The notes beneath the pieces are model-generated. The model had not been told where the DNA came from, searched no databases, and saw nothing but the letters and a program-made list of their open reading frames with translations. DNA of 64,000 nucleotides from Cytobacillus sp. NJ13 (GTDB taxonomy: Bacteria > Bacillota > Bacilli > Bacillales > Cytobacillaceae). The stretch covers positions 4,119,501 to 4,183,500 of the forward strand of contig JAUCFP010000006.1 of assembly GCA_030348385.1 (NCBI GenBank). The letters run 5' to 3'. A program made the position numbers and the translations under genes. Positions 1 through 10,655 of this stretch are shown here, piece after piece. The first letter of the stretch is position 1; the number at the start of each line of letters is the position of its first letter.

Positions 1-823
1 GGGAGAAGCAATTACTGCACATAAAGATGTCGATAAGATAGCATTCACAGGATCAACTGCTGTAGGGAAAGAAGTAATGAAAAAAGCTGCAGATCAAATT
101 AAAGGTGTTACGCTGGAGCTTGGCGGAAAATCGCCAGCCATTGTCTTAGAAGATGCTAATCTTGAGGAAGCAATTGAAGGGGTATATAACGGAACGATGT
201 ACAATCATGGGCAAAACTGCAGTGCTTGTACCCGTGTATTTGTACAGAGAAACATATATGATCATGTAGTAAAGGCCTTAGCAGAACGGGCGAAAGCAAT
301 GAAGTTAGGTGATGGAATGAACCCCGAAACGGAAATGGGCCCGCTTGTTTCAGCAAAACAGCACCAAACTGTTCTTAATTATATTGAACAAGGGAAGAAA
401 GAAGGGGCGCGCCTCGTGGCAGGGGGCGAAAAAGGATTTGAAAAAGGATATTTTGTACAGCCAACCATTTTTGCTGATGTACAAGATCATATGGTTATTG
501 CTCGTGAAGAAATTTTTGGTCCAGTCATGTCCATTTTCGTTTTTGATACGATTGATGAGGTTATTAAGCGGGCGAACGATAGTGACTATGGCTTAGCTGC
601 AAGTATCTGGACAGAAAGTATGAAAAAGGGACATTATATTGCAAGCAAGCTGCAATCAGGTACAGTCTGGATTAATGATTTTGGTCTTGAATGGGAAACT
701 ATGCCATTCGGCGGCTACAAACAATCAGGAATTGGCCGCGAAATGGGTGGAGAATACGGCTTGCAAAACTATACGGAAGTGAAAAGTGTATTTGTTAACA
801 TCAAGCATGATGAGCAATTATAA
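1..823 (+). CDS. Aldehyde dehydrogenase, C-terminal part (5' end outside window)
   Basis: NAD(P)-dependent aldehyde dehydrogenase that oxidises an aldehyde to its acid. The reading frame is open from base 2, so the N-terminal half lies outside the window. Visible family motifs are the Rossmann-side FTGSTAVGK, the general-base segment LELGGKSP, and the nucleophile loop GQNCSACTR with the catalytic Cys. The C-terminal motifs EEIFGPV and PFGGYKQSGIGRE are also present. The last motif resembles DhaS and betaine-aldehyde-type enzymes, but the substrate cannot be told from this fragment. A hairpin follows the stop codon. Confidence 0.93.
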   Translation, partial: GEAITAHKDVDKIAFTGSTAVGKEVMKKAADQIKGVTLELGGKSPAIVLEDANLEEAIEGVYNGTMYNHGQNCSACTRVFVQRNIYDHVVKALAERAKAMKLGDGMNPETEMGPLVSAKQHQTVLNYIEQGKKEGARLVAGGEKGFEKGYFVQPTIFADVQDHMVIAREEIFGPVMSIFVFDTIDEVIKRANDSDYGLAASIWTESMKKGHYIASKLQSGTVWINDFGLEWETMPFGGYKQSGIGREMGGEYGLQNYTEVKSVFVNIKHDEQL

Positions 824-865
824 GGAACAATTGGACAATCCATCCTGTGTACTATTGGATGGGAG

Positions 866-897
866 TGGGACAGCGTTTTGTTACAATGTCCCATTTT
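866..897 (+). terminator. Possible terminator after aldehyde dehydrogenase
   Basis: Arms TGGGAC and GTCCCA enclose a 16-nt loop and are followed by a short T-rich run. A second hairpin (CCATCC/GGATGG) lies just upstream. The stem is weak, so confidence is moderate. Confidence 0.4.
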
Positions 898-979
898 ACG
901 CATTTATATATCTGAATATTATTAATATTATAAATAAAAATTGGAACTATCTACTTAAAGTTTGAATAGGTGGGATAAT

Positions 980-2443
980 ATGGAAGAATTAGTGAATAAA
1001 GCGTCGGGTATGGTTTGGAGTCTTGGGCTGGTAGCGTTCGCGCTTGGTGCTGGATTGTTCTTTTCCATTATGACACGTTTTGTGCAATTTAGATATTTTA
1101 AGGAAATGATTAAACTTCTTTTTGAAAAGGGTAACCCAGAATCGGGTGTGTCCTCTTTCCAGGCATTTTCAATGGCTTTAGCTGGCCGGGTCGGTATTGG
1201 AAATATCGCAGGGGTTGCTACTGCGATTGCATTTGGCGGTCCGGGAGCGGTTTTCTGGATGTGGATCATGGCTTTATTAGGAGGAGCAAGTGCCTTTATT
1301 GAATCCACTCTTGCTCAGGTCTATAAAGTAAAAGACGGTAATCAATACCGGGGCGGAACTCCTTATTTTATTGAAAAAGGTTTAAATATGAAATGGTTCG
1401 GGGTGTTTGTTGCGATTGTTGTAACCCTCTGTTACGGAGTTTTAGTTCCAGGTATTCAGGCCAATACGATTGCTGTTGGGTTCGAAAACACAATTGGCCT
1501 TAATAAAAGCATCTCTGGAATCATTCTTGTTGTATTACTTGGCATCATTACTTTTGGCGGCGTCAAGCGAATTGCTACTGTTGCGGAAAAAGTTGTACCT
1601 TTTATGGCTTTAGGGTATGTGGTTATTACTTTCGTTCTTTTATTTGCAAACGCAGCAGAGATTCCAGCAATGCTTTGGCTGATTATTTCAAGTGCATTTG
1701 GTGCAAATGAAATGTTTGGGGGTATTATCGGTGCAGCGATTGCATGGGGCGTTAAGAGAGCAGTATTCTCTAACGTTGCTGGTGTGGGGGAAGGAACCTA
1801 TAGTTCAGCAGCAGCAGATGTATCCCATCCGGCAAAACAAGGTCTTGTTCAAGCGTTCTCGGTCTATATTGATACCATCATTGTTTGTACAGCTACTGCA
1901 CTTATGATTCTAATCACCGGCATGTACAGCGTTACACCAGAAGGAAAGCAGCCGATAGTTGACAACATCCCTGGTGTTGAAGCTGGACCAATGTGGACAC
2001 AGGCGGCCGTTGAGAGCGTTATACCTGGATTTGGCGGTATGTTCGTTGCAATTGCTATATTCTTCTTTGCCTTTACAACTCTGATGGCTTACTACTATAT
2101 TTCTGAAACAACCCTCGTTTACCTCGGCGGAAAGAGAAATCTAAAATGGCTAAAAGCAGGCTTAATGATTCTGTTCTTAGGAATGATCTACTTAGGAAGT
2201 GTCGAAAACGCATCCCTATTATGGGCGCTCGGAGACTTTGGCTTCGGAAGTATGGCCTGGCTAAACTTAGTCGCTATTCTATTCCTGACTAAAACAGCCT
2301 TAAAAGTGTTTAAAGATTATGAAGAACAGAAGAAAGCGGGCATTGAACCAGTCTTCGATCCTGTTAAACTTGGCATTAAAGGTGCTGATTTTTGGGAGGA
2401 GAAAGTGAAAGAAAGCAATTCAAAAGGCAAGAAGGTAATATAA
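980..2443 (+). CDS. Alanine/glycine:cation symporter family protein (AGCS)
   Basis: Predicted integral-membrane Na+- or H+-coupled amino-acid symporter of about 487 aa, the usual AGCS length. The family signature GRVGIGNIAGVATAIAFGGP is at residues 69-88, and hydrophobic segments repeat through the rest. The ATG at 980 is chosen because AGGTGGG lies 5-11 bases before it; the in-frame TTG at 962 has no such site. B. subtilis has several paralogues (AlsT, GlnT, YrbD), and substrate (Ala, Gly or Gln) cannot be assigned from sequence. It stands as a single gene. Confidence 0.93.
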   Translation: MEELVNKASGMVWSLGLVAFALGAGLFFSIMTRFVQFRYFKEMIKLLFEKGNPESGVSSFQAFSMALAGRVGIGNIAGVATAIAFGGPGAVFWMWIMALLGGASAFIESTLAQVYKVKDGNQYRGGTPYFIEKGLNMKWFGVFVAIVVTLCYGVLVPGIQANTIAVGFENTIGLNKSISGIILVVLLGIITFGGVKRIATVAEKVVPFMALGYVVITFVLLFANAAEIPAMLWLIISSAFGANEMFGGIIGAAIAWGVKRAVFSNVAGVGEGTYSSAAADVSHPAKQGLVQAFSVYIDTIIVCTATALMILITGMYSVTPEGKQPIVDNIPGVEAGPMWTQAAVESVIPGFGGMFVAIAIFFFAFTTLMAYYYISETTLVYLGGKRNLKWLKAGLMILFLGMIYLGSVENASLLWALGDFGFGSMAWLNLVAILFLTKTALKVFKDYEEQKKAGIEPVFDPVKLGIKGADFWEEKVKESNSKGKKVI

Positions 2444-2907
2444 GAGAAATGCAGCCGGAAACAGAGAACACTTCCCGCTTTTATATCTAAAATCCATATT
2501 GCATGTGGTGGCAGCCTCTTCACCAACTACTGGAGCCGAAATTAGGAAACCGCCAATACTCCAGGCTGTCACCATCTTTATTTTCTGCAGCTAACCCCAC
2601 TTACAGATTCCGATTACGAATAAGGACTCCTTCACCTGAAACCTCCTCATATATCCAGAAGGTTATTCGATTCCCTCCCCCACACCGGCACCAACAAAGG
2701 CTGCCGCTCTCACCCGCCTCCAAACTGCCAGTTTATCTCCGAATTTAACTCCCCTATTAAATCACCGCAACAACCCTTTAAAATATAACCGCGATAAGAT
2801 TTCCATTAAAAAATTGCGATTGGAAATCGTATTGTCATTTCTTCCCTTCTCCACAGGCTTGTTCGTGTGATATACTACTTTAGTTACTAACATTTATGGA
2901 GGATTTC
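2444..2907. other. Intergenic stretch with skewed composition, no gene recognised
   Basis: About 460 bases between the symporter and the TPR gene. The + strand is C-rich and G-poor from about 2,500 to 2,760, unlike the flanking genes, so it may be decayed minus-strand coding sequence. No reading frame on either strand gives a recognisable protein. TATACT at 2871-2876 could be a -10 box for the TPR gene. Confidence 0.4.
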
Positions 2908-4407
2908 ATGAGTAAAGACTCTAAAGCTAGACACCAAAAGGGGAAGTTACTGTCATTTATCCCGAATGGTGAGTACTATTTTTCCAAAGGGATTAAGGCG
3001 TACCACCGCAGGGATTTTCATAAAGCAAAGAAATATTTAATGCGGGCGATGCAGCTTGAGCCGGGTGAACCGATGATTATCTGCCAGCTTGCGATTGTTC
3101 ATTCAGAAATGGGTGAGTATCAGGAGTCGAATCAGCTGCTTCATATGATATTGGAGGAGCTTGATGAGGATATGGTGGAATGCCATTATTTCCTTGCCAA
3201 CAACTATGCTCATATGGGCCTTTTCAAAGATGCTTACACACATGCAAATACGTATCTGGATTTGGATCGGGACGGAGAGTTTACAGAAGATACAGAGGAT
3301 CTGCTGGAACTGCTGACGCTTGAGGCGGAAGATTTGGATGACGAGCTTTACGAGCAGGATGACCTGATTACGAAGCAGGAACATGCACGGGAATTGCTGG
3401 AGTCCGGCCATTTTCCAAAAGCGGTTGAAATCCTGAACTCTGTTATTGATGAGTATCCGGAGTACTGGTCCGCATATAACAATTTGGCCCTGGCGTATTT
3501 TTACCTTGGAGAAGTGCAAAAGGCATCAGATATTTTAGAGAAGGTGCTGGAAGAAAATCCGGGCAATCTCCACGCTCTGTGCAACAAGCTTGTCTTTGCT
3601 TTTTACGAGCGGGATGTCAGGCAGGTGCGCTTGTTGAAAGAGGCTCTGAAAAAAATCAAGCCGCTCTCCATTGAACATCAGTTCAAGCTTGGTGCCACTT
3701 TTGCTTTGACCGGCGAGTATGAGGCTGCCTTTGCATGGCTTCGTAAGCTTCAAAAGAAAGGCTTTGAAGGGGACGGACCATTTTATTACTGGCTTTCTTA
3801 TTCAGCCTATTTTACGGGCCGGGAAGAGATGGCGAAATCGGCATGGAAGAAAGCAATCGAGATTAATCCTGAAAAAGAAGGCTTTGAGCCCTGGAACGAT
3901 GAAAAGGTTACCAGCAGCGGCTTTGAAGACCATTATTCATCCATTTTAAAAAAGCTGGAAAGCGACTATATCGAGGAGCGGCTATTCGGCCTTTTCCTTA
4001 CGTCAGTATCCAGCAGAAGAGATGAAATTTTGACGTCTGAAGCAATTGTACGAAACGATAAGTTTTCAGCTATGGAGAAGGAATATCTTTCTTTTGTGAA
4101 AACTGACCAGGAAGCGCCTGCCCAGGTTCAGGCTGCGCATGAGACAGCTGAACTGTTTTATGAAAACTACCATCCGATTGGCACGGTGGAAGCCGGACTA
4201 TATTTAATGTGGTTTACTATTTTTGCTGAATTGACAAATAACCGGCAGAATATAAAAAACAAAAAGGCCTGGGCTGCAGCAATTGAGTATGTCTGGCATA
4301 AGCTTCGAAACGAAAAGGTTTCCCAATCAAAAATTGCAGGGAGATACGGCATTTCCGCTTCGACGATGGGCAAATATGTAAAATCGGTGAACGACCGCCT
4401 TCAGTGA
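2908..4407 (+). CDS. yvcD: Tetratricopeptide-repeat protein (YvcD-like)
   Basis: Cytosolic TPR protein of about 499 aa. Repeats are visible near residues 22-110 (KGIKAYHRRDFHKAKKYLMRA...) and 155-225 (ARELLESGHFPKAVEILNSV, AYNNLALAYFYLGEVQKA). The C terminus ends in a helix-turn-helix-like segment (KIAGRYGISASTMGKYV). The ATG at 2908 is preferred over 2896 because GGAGG at 2898-2902 sits six bases before it. In Bacillus the TPR gene yvcD lies directly upstream of trxB, as here. The biochemical role is not established; TPRs suggest protein-protein contacts. Confidence 0.85.
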   Translation: MSKDSKARHQKGKLLSFIPNGEYYFSKGIKAYHRRDFHKAKKYLMRAMQLEPGEPMIICQLAIVHSEMGEYQESNQLLHMILEELDEDMVECHYFLANNYAHMGLFKDAYTHANTYLDLDRDGEFTEDTEDLLELLTLEAEDLDDELYEQDDLITKQEHARELLESGHFPKAVEILNSVIDEYPEYWSAYNNLALAYFYLGEVQKASDILEKVLEENPGNLHALCNKLVFAFYERDVRQVRLLKEALKKIKPLSIEHQFKLGATFALTGEYEAAFAWLRKLQKKGFEGDGPFYYWLSYSAYFTGREEMAKSAWKKAIEINPEKEGFEPWNDEKVTSSGFEDHYSSILKKLESDYIEERLFGLFLTSVSSRRDEILTSEAIVRNDKFSAMEKEYLSFVKTDQEAPAQVQAAHETAELFYENYHPIGTVEAGLYLMWFTIFAELTNNRQNIKNKKAWAAAIEYVWHKLRNEKVSQSKIAGRYGISASTMGKYVKSVNDRLQ

Positions 4408-4527
4408 GCAGATGTTTGGACGAAACACGCGCCAATTTTATAGGATAACAGTAAGAAGGTCATACTATAATACGTATTTATAGAGTGGTTTAGTAAAATA
4501 CTGGAATTCTGATTACTGAAGGAGTGA

Positions 4528-5484
<957 letters not shown>

Positions 5485-5490
5485 TGTGAG

Positions 5491-5529
5491 CAGGCATATG
5501 GTCCTATGGACTGTATGCCTTTTATTTTA
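5491..5529 (+). terminator. Terminator after trxB
   Basis: Inverted repeat with arms AGGCATA and TATGCCT followed by TTTTATTTTA, starting seven bases after the trxB stop. Confidence 0.65.
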
Positions 5530-5663
5530 GAAAAAATAGCCACCGGTTGAAAAGATTTACAAAAAGTCATGTGGTTTTAATTCTCCTGTAACCTTGATGA
5601 AATAAATTTCGGGTAGTATAGGAGTAGAAATTGACCCCCTTTTAAAGATATAATCCTTTTCAA

Positions 5664-5692
5664 AGCACAGGCATATGCCTGTGCTCTTTTTT
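5664..5692 (+). terminator. Strong palindromic terminator
   Basis: Perfect 22-bp palindrome with arm AGCACAGGCAT followed by CTTTTTTT. It lies 135 bases past the trxB terminator, and a promoter-like TTGATG-17 nt-TATAGG at 5594-5622 stands just upstream. It may therefore end a very short separate transcript. Confidence 0.75.
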
Positions 5693-5743
5693 TGCATAAA
5701 ATACTGTAACTTTTGAAGAATGTTTTTTGGAAATCTGTATTCA

Positions 5744-5772
5744 TTGTGGCTCTAAGACAAAAATAGTATAAT
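5744..5772 (+). promoter_or_regulatory. Sigma-A-type promoter for the yvcI operon
   Basis: TTGTGG, a 17-bp spacer, then a consensus TATAAT at 5767-5772. It lies about 95 bases before the yvcI start and is the only good promoter seen upstream of the yvcI-rapZ-yvcK-whiA-crh cluster. Confidence 0.6.
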
Positions 5773-5866
5773 GAAATGAATAAGAAAAGAACGTTAGCCA
5801 GCCATTATTTTAAGCGATTTCATGAAAAGGCGGCGGCGGTATGATTTCGGAAATTAGAGGTGAAAT

Positions 5867-6328
5867 GTGTTGCAGCGAGTCACGAACTGTGTGTTACTTA
5901 AAGACGATAAAGTATTGCTTTTACAAAAGCCGAGAAGAGGCTGGTGGGTGGCTCCGGGCGGAAAGATGGAGCCTGGTGAATCAGTGAGGGACTCGTGCAT
6001 TCGTGAGTTCAGGGAAGAAACAGGCATCTATCTGCGCAATCCGAATATTAAAGGCATTTTTACGTTCATCATGAAGGATGGCGATAAGGCCGTACAGGAG
6101 TGGATGATGTTTACTTTTCTGGCAACAGCTTCTGATGGGCTGAACTTGGATGAATCAGAGGAAGGCAAGCTTCGCTGGCATCCGTTTTCAGAGATTAAGA
6201 ATCTGCCGATGGCTGCCGGAGATTCACATATTTTGGAGTATATGATTCATGGACAAGGCATGATTTATGGAACGTTTACGTATACGTCAGATTTTGAACT
6301 GCTTAGTTACAGGCTGGATCCAAGCTGA
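5867..6328 (+). CDS. yvcI: Nudix hydrolase (YvcI, 8-oxo-dGTP diphosphatase type)
   Basis: Nudix-fold pyrophosphohydrolase of 153 aa. The complete Nudix box (G-x5-E-x7-REUxEExGU) starts at residue 31 as GGKMEPGESVRDSCIREFRE and continues ETG; its glutamates bind the catalytic metal. The start is GTG 5867 or TTG 5870, both close behind AGAGGTG. It heads the conserved operon with rapZ, yvcK, whiA and crh. Annotation pipelines often call it 8-oxo-dGTP diphosphatase, but the true substrate is unproven. Confidence 0.93.
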   Translation: MLQRVTNCVLLKDDKVLLLQKPRRGWWVAPGGKMEPGESVRDSCIREFREETGIYLRNPNIKGIFTFIMKDGDKAVQEWMMFTFLATASDGLNLDESEEGKLRWHPFSEIKNLPMAAGDSHILEYMIHGQGMIYGTFTYTSDFELLSYRLDPS

Positions 6329-6356
6329 ATTTGACAGAAACAGGGGGAAATTATAA

Positions 6357-7250
6357 ATGAGTACGGGTGCAGTTAATGATACTCAAATGGTGATAATTAC
6401 GGGAATGTCAGGGGCAGGGAAAACAGTAGCCATCCAAAGCTTTGAAGATCTTGGCTTCTTCTGTGTAGATAATTTGCCGCCGACGCTGCTGCCGAAATTC
6501 CTTGAACTTATGAAGGAATCAGGGAATAAAATGAATAAGGTGGCATTGGTGATGGATTTGCGCGGCCGTGAGTTTTTTGACCACTTATTTAAGGCGCTGG
6601 ATGAATTATCCGAAACATCCTGGGTCACCCCGCAAATTTTATATCTTGATGCAGATGATTCGACACTTGTCAGAAGATATAAAGAAACAAGACGATTCCA
6701 TCCCCTTGCACCAGCAGGATTGCCTCTTGAAGGCATAAAGCTTGAACGGGAGCTGCTCGAAGAATTAAAAGGCAGGGCCCAGCTTATTTATAACACATCG
6801 CAAATGAAGCCGAGGGAATTGCGCGAGAAAATTCTAACGGAATTCTCATTGAATAAAAAAACAATATTTACGGTTAACGTCATGTCTTTTGGCTTTAAGC
6901 ATGGAATTCCAATTGATGCCGACCTGGTATTCGATGTCCGGTTCCTTCCGAATCCGCATTATATTGAGCATATGAGGCCGAAGACAGGGTTAGATGAAGA
7001 GGTATCCAGCTATGTGCTGAAATGGACCGAAACTAGTAAATTTCTCGAAAAGGTTACGGAGCTGCTGAGCTTTATGCTTCCGCATTATAAACGGGAAGGG
7101 AAGGCTCAATTGGTCGTTGCAATCGGCTGTACAGGAGGCCAGCATCGTTCGGTAGCGCTGACAGAATATATCGCTGACTTTTACAGCAAGGATTACCATA
7201 CGGCAATCACGCACCGTGACATCCAGAGGAGAAAGGAAAACATCAAATGA
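6357..7250 (+). CDS. rapZ: RNase adapter / nucleotide-binding protein RapZ (YvcJ)
   Basis: P-loop protein of 297 aa. The Walker A motif GMSGAGKT is at residues 16-23, and the C-terminal domain carries the conserved [10 protein letters not shown]. In E. coli RapZ guides RNase E to the GlmZ RNA. In B. subtilis, YvcJ binds nucleotide and affects competence, so the adapter role is inferred by family. Its stop overlaps the yvcK start by 4 bp (ATGA), which suggests translational coupling. Confidence 0.97.
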   Translation: MSTGAVNDTQMVIITGMSGAGKTVAIQSFEDLGFFCVDNLPPTLLPKFLELMKESGNKMNKVALVMDLRGREFFDHLFKALDELSETSWVTPQILYLDADDSTLVRRYKETRRFHPLAPAGLPLEGIKLERELLEELKGRAQLIYNTSQMKPRELREKILTEFSLNKKTIFTVNVMSFGFKHGIPIDADLVFDVRFLPNPHYIEHMRPKTGLDEEVSSYVLKWTETSKFLEKVTELLSFMLPHYKREGKAQLVVAIGCTGGQHRSVALTEYIADFYSKDYHTAITHRDIQRRKENIK

Positions 7251-8224
7251 ACCGACAGCCAAGAATCGTCATCATCGGAGGAGGAACAGGGCTCCCTGTC
7301 CTCTTAAGGGGATTAAAACAATACCTTGTTGATATAACTGCCATTGTGACAGTTGCCGATGATGGCGGCAGTTCAGGAAGATTGAGAAATGATCTTCATA
7401 TTCCGCCTCCCGGTGACATCCGCAATGTGCTGGCAGCTCTTTCAGACGTGGAGCCGCTCATTGAGGAGATGTTCCAGCACCGCTTTGCGACATCCAATGA
7501 GTTATCCGGGCATTCGCTTGGCAATTTAATTCTCGCGGCAATGACCTCGATTACAGGAAACTTTGTTCATGCGATTCAGGAAATGAGCAAGGTGTTAAAC
7601 GTAAGGGGCAAGGTGTTGCCGGCTGCTAATCAGAGTGTGGTCCTTCATGCTGAAATGGAAGACGGGACCATAGTATCGGGAGAATCAAAAATTCCTTATT
7701 CTGGTAAAAAAATTAAGCGGGTATTTTTAACCCCTAAAAATATTAAAGCCCTGACTGAATCACTGCAGGCTATCAGACAGGCTGATATGATCATCATCGG
7801 GCCTGGCAGTTTATATACCAGTATTCTTCCAAATCTGCTTGTCCCTAGGCTGGGACGTGAGGTCTGTCATTCGAAAGCGAAAAAGGTGTATATATGCAAT
7901 TTAATGACACAGGCAGGAGAGACACTCGATTATACGGCAAGTGATCATGTAAAAGCACTGTATGATCATATGGGCTGTGCTTTTATCAATACCATTCTGG
8001 TAAACAATGAAGAAATTCCTCCCCATATTCAGGAGCGGTACAGCGAGGAAATGGCAAAGCCTGTTGTGTATGATACAGGTGCTCTTACCGAACTGGGCCT
8101 TGAAATTATGCACGGTGAAATTGTCAGCCACGAAGGCGGGATCATTCGCCATGATACAAAAGAAGTTGCCCAAATGTTATATAATTTGCTTTTACATGAA
8201 ACCAATAGGCGTTTTAATGCGTAA
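7247..8224 (+). CDS. yvcK: Gluconeogenesis factor YvcK (MgfK)
   Basis: YvcK/CofD-like protein of 325 aa, needed in B. subtilis for growth and cell shape on gluconeogenic carbon sources; it binds UDP-sugars. The N-terminal [15 protein letters not shown] and the [10 protein letters not shown] loop are the family's ligand-binding signatures. It starts inside the rapZ stop and is followed after a gap by whiA, the usual order. Confidence 0.97.
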   Translation: MNRQPRIVIIGGGTGLPVLLRGLKQYLVDITAIVTVADDGGSSGRLRNDLHIPPPGDIRNVLAALSDVEPLIEEMFQHRFATSNELSGHSLGNLILAAMTSITGNFVHAIQEMSKVLNVRGKVLPAANQSVVLHAEMEDGTIVSGESKIPYSGKKIKRVFLTPKNIKALTESLQAIRQADMIIIGPGSLYTSILPNLLVPRLGREVCHSKAKKVYICNLMTQAGETLDYTASDHVKALYDHMGCAFINTILVNNEEIPPHIQERYSEEMAKPVVYDTGALTELGLEIMHGEIVSHEGGIIRHDTKEVAQMLYNLLLHETNRRFNA

Positions 8225-8342
8225 TATACAGGTGTGAAAGGGCTTTTGCCGGTAAAAAATAAACTGTGCATACGTTTGCTCAGTGAAGAATATCTTTTTA
8301 TATACCACTGGCTTAGCGCTTTTACGGATAGGGGGTGAAGGG

Positions 8343-9293
8343 ATGTCTTTCGCTTCGGAAACGAAAAAAGAATTGACGAACCTGGAAATAAAAGACTGCT
8401 GCGGCAAAGCGGAATTGTCCGCCTTGATCAGGATGAATGGTTCACTTTCTTTTTCCAGCCGGAAATTGATTGTGGATATTCAGACGGAGAATGCAGCAAT
8501 CGCAAGAAGGATTTACACACTGATTAAAAGGAATTACAACGTTCAGGTTGAGCTCCTGGTCCGGAAAAAAATGCGGCTGAAAAAGAACAATGTTTATATT
8601 GTCAGGCTAACGGAACAGGCCAGCATAATTCTTGATGATCTGAAAATTTTAAGCGAGGGATTCGTATTTACACACGATATCTCCAATGAGCTCATAAAAA
8701 AGAAATGCTGTAAGCGTTCTTATCTGCGCGGTGCATTCCTTGCCGGGGGATCGGTTAATAATCCGGAGACCTCCTCCTATCATCTAGAGATCTCTTCACT
8801 TTACAAGGAGCATAATGACTCCCTTTGTGAACTGATGAATACGTTCGGGCTGAACAGCAAAACGCTTGAACGGAAAAAAGGCTATATCACTTATTTAAAG
8901 GAAGCCGAAAAAATAACGGAGTTCCTCAATATTATCGGAGCACACGCTGCTCTGCTCCGATTTGAAGACATCCGGATTGTCCGCGATATGCGAAACTCGG
9001 TCAATCGACTCGTAAATTGTGAAACAGCGAACTTAAACAAAACAATCGGAGCTGCCTTGCGTCAGGTGGAAAATATCCGGTTCATCGATCAAACTGTCGG
9101 ACTTCAGGTTTTGCCTGACAAACTGAGGGAAATTGCCGAATTGCGTGTAGCTTACCAGGATGTCACCTTAAAAGAGCTCGGGGAAATGGTCTCAGGCGGA
9201 AATATCAGTAAATCAGGTATTAATCACAGATTAAGAAAAATAGATGAAATCGCTGAGAAACTCCGGGCGGGCGACACAATAGATGCTCACTGA
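8343..9293 (+). CDS. whiA: DNA-binding protein WhiA
   Basis: 316 aa, identical in length to B. subtilis WhiA. It has an N-terminal LAGLIDADG-like homing-endonuclease fold without the catalytic residues, then a C-terminal helix-turn-helix ([25 protein letters not shown]). WhiA affects cell division and chromosome segregation in Bacillus. The ATG at 8343 follows a strong GGGGGTGAAGG site. The in-frame start at 8283 would add a 20-residue tail not seen in the family. Confidence 0.97.
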   Translation: MSFASETKKELTNLEIKDCCGKAELSALIRMNGSLSFSSRKLIVDIQTENAAIARRIYTLIKRNYNVQVELLVRKKMRLKKNNVYIVRLTEQASIILDDLKILSEGFVFTHDISNELIKKKCCKRSYLRGAFLAGGSVNNPETSSYHLEISSLYKEHNDSLCELMNTFGLNSKTLERKKGYITYLKEAEKITEFLNIIGAHAALLRFEDIRIVRDMRNSVNRLVNCETANLNKTIGAALRQVENIRFIDQTVGLQVLPDKLREIAELRVAYQDVTLKELGEMVSGGNISKSGINHRLRKIDEIAEKLRAGDTIDAH

Positions 9294-9322
9294 CAGAGGT
9301 ATCAGCAGGGAGGAGATATATA

Positions 9323-9580
9323 ATGGCGGAAAAACAGGTTAAAGTTAAGCTGAAAACAGGATTACAGGCACGTCCGGCGGCACTGTTCGTACAGGAGGCC
9401 AATCGGTTCTCATCCGATATTTTTCTGGAGAAAGACGGAAAGAAGGTAAATGCGAAAAGCATAATGGGGCTAATGAGTCTGGCTGTAAGCTCAGGATCAG
9501 TTATTACCCTCAGGGCTGAGGGGAACGACGAAAACGAAGCTCTTGAATCACTGTCAAACTATATTCAGAAGGAAAACTAA
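9323..9580 (+). CDS. crh: Catabolite repression HPr-like protein Crh
   Basis: HPr-fold protein of 85 aa that serves with CcpA in carbon catabolite repression. The position that is the phosphorylatable His15 in HPr is Gln here (KTGLQARPAALF), the hallmark of Crh. The regulatory serine region AKSIMGLMS, target of HPr kinase, is intact. It is the last gene of the operon and is followed at once by a strong terminator. Confidence 0.96.
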   Translation: MAEKQVKVKLKTGLQARPAALFVQEANRFSSDIFLEKDGKKVNAKSIMGLMSLAVSSGSVITLRAEGNDENEALESLSNYIQKEN

Positions 9581-9616
9581 AACAACTCGCATCGGGAAGA
9601 TGCGAGTTGTTTTTTT
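9580..9616. terminator. Bidirectional terminator between crh and clpP
   Basis: Stem arms AACAACTCGCATC and GATGCGAGTTGTT with a 5-nt loop, then seven T on the + strand. The A-rich other flank makes it usable for clpP from the opposite strand. Confidence 0.9.
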
Positions 9617-9623
9617 ACACTTA

Positions 9624-10229
9624 TTATTTATCCTTTTTCTTATCCAAAGAATTTCTGGATATGATTTGGTCAACCAAACCGTATTCGAGAGCTCTTTCAG
9701 CTGTCATAAAGTTATCGCGGTCAGTGTCTCTCGCGATGACTTCAAGCGGCTGTCCAGTGCGCTCTGATAGAATGGTGTTTAATTTTTCGCGAAGGAAAAG
9801 AATGCGCTTTGCAGCGATTTCGATTTCAGTCGCCTGTCCCTGAGCTCCGCCCAGCGGCTGATGAATCATGACTTCACTGTTTGGAAGGGCAAAACGCTTG
9901 CCTTTCTCACCAGCAGCAAGAAGGAATGCACCCATAGATGCTGCCATACCGATACAAATGGTTTGTACCTTCGGCTTGATGAATTGCATCGTATCATAAA
10001 TAGCCATACCAGCCGTAATGCTTCCGCCCGGGCTATTAATGTAAATGGAAATGTCTTTTTCAGGATTTTCTGCTTCAAGGAATAAAAGCTGGGCAACAAT
10101 TGAGTTTGCCACATTGTCATCGATTGCGCTTCCCAGCATAATGATGCGGTCTTTTAAAAGGCGGGAGTAAATATCATAAGCGCGCTCCCCGCGGTTTGTT
10201 TGTTCAATAACTGTAGGGATTAAGTTCAT
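9624..10229 (-). CDS. clpP: ATP-dependent Clp protease proteolytic subunit
   Basis: Self-compartmentalising serine protease subunit of 201 aa, working with ClpC, ClpE and ClpX. The catalytic Ser98 is in GMAASMGAF and His123 in MIHQPLGG; Asp is expected in the RDTDRDNFM segment. The start is ATG behind AAGGAGGAATTGGAAA. A CtsR operator overlaps its promoter, which indicates heat and stress control. Confidence 0.98.
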   Translation of the reverse strand: MNLIPTVIEQTNRGERAYDIYSRLLKDRIIMLGSAIDDNVANSIVAQLLFLEAENPEKDISIYINSPGGSITAGMAIYDTMQFIKPKVQTICIGMAASMGAFLLAAGEKGKRFALPNSEVMIHQPLGGAQGQATEIEIAAKRILFLREKLNTILSERTGQPLEVIARDTDRDNFMTAERALEYGLVDQIISRNSLDKKKDK

Positions 10230-10322
10230 TTTCCAATTCCTCCTTCAAGATAAGGTCAACATACAAGATGAACAAGCATGTTCTTCCAAGTAAAGAAAAT
10301 TTTTTAACTCCTATGTATTATC

Positions 10323-10352
10323 ATGATACACTGATGGTCAATTAAGGTCAAA
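10323..10352 (-). promoter_or_regulatory. clpP promoter with CtsR operator
   Basis: On the + strand two heptads, GGTCAAT (10336) and GGTCAAA (10346), are separated by TAA, matching the CtsR direct-repeat consensus. Read on the minus strand, TTGACC of the distal heptad is a -35 box 17 bp from TATCAT. CtsR bound here would block the promoter. Confidence 0.8.
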
Positions 10353-10456
10353 CGAATCGCATGGAAATCGTGTTTGATTCGTTCGACACATTTTTCTGTG
10401 CTGTGCTATCTCATTCCATGATACCCATTGTTCCAATTTTTAAACTAAAAGGAGGC

Positions 10457-10485
10457 TTGCAAAGTGAATAAACATATCATATAAT
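10457..10485 (+). promoter_or_regulatory. Promoter for tRNA-Arg
   Basis: TTGCAA, 17-bp spacer, TATAAT ending 49 bases before the mature tRNA. A hairpin (GGCTGAGCGC..GGTCAGCC, about 10,499-10,518) lies in the leader. Confidence 0.6.
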
Positions 10486-10534
10486 TAGTTATCGTAGCGG
10501 CTGAGCGCTTGGTCAGCCATCTATCAAAATATTT

Positions 10535-10606
10535 GCCCTCGTGGTGCAACGGATAGCACGTGAGATTCCGGTTCTTAAGATGTGGGTTCGATTCCTGCCG
10601 AGGGCG
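10535..10606 (+). tRNA. tRNA-Arg (anticodon CCG)
   Basis: Cloverleaf can be drawn: acceptor GCCCTCG pairs with CGAGGGC, the D-arm stem is GTGC/GCAC, and the anticodon loop is TTCCGGT with anticodon CCG. The T-loop is GGTTCGATTCC. No CCA is encoded. A single Arg tRNA near clpP is also found in B. subtilis (trnQ). Confidence 0.93.
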
Positions 10607-10611
10607 TCATT

Positions 10612-10655
10612 AAAGGATTGTATTTATTGATTTTCCAATAAATACGATCCTTTTT
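10612..10655 (+). terminator. Terminator of the tRNA-Arg transcript
   Basis: Long stem with arms AAAGGATTGTATTTATT and AATAAATACGATCCTTT followed by TTTTTATTT, six bases past the tRNA. Confidence 0.9.

Noticed and set aside
2503..2748. 81-codon + strand open frame as a gene
   Set aside because: Pro/Arg/Ser-rich low-complexity product, no ribosome site, and base composition suggests an antisense shadow.
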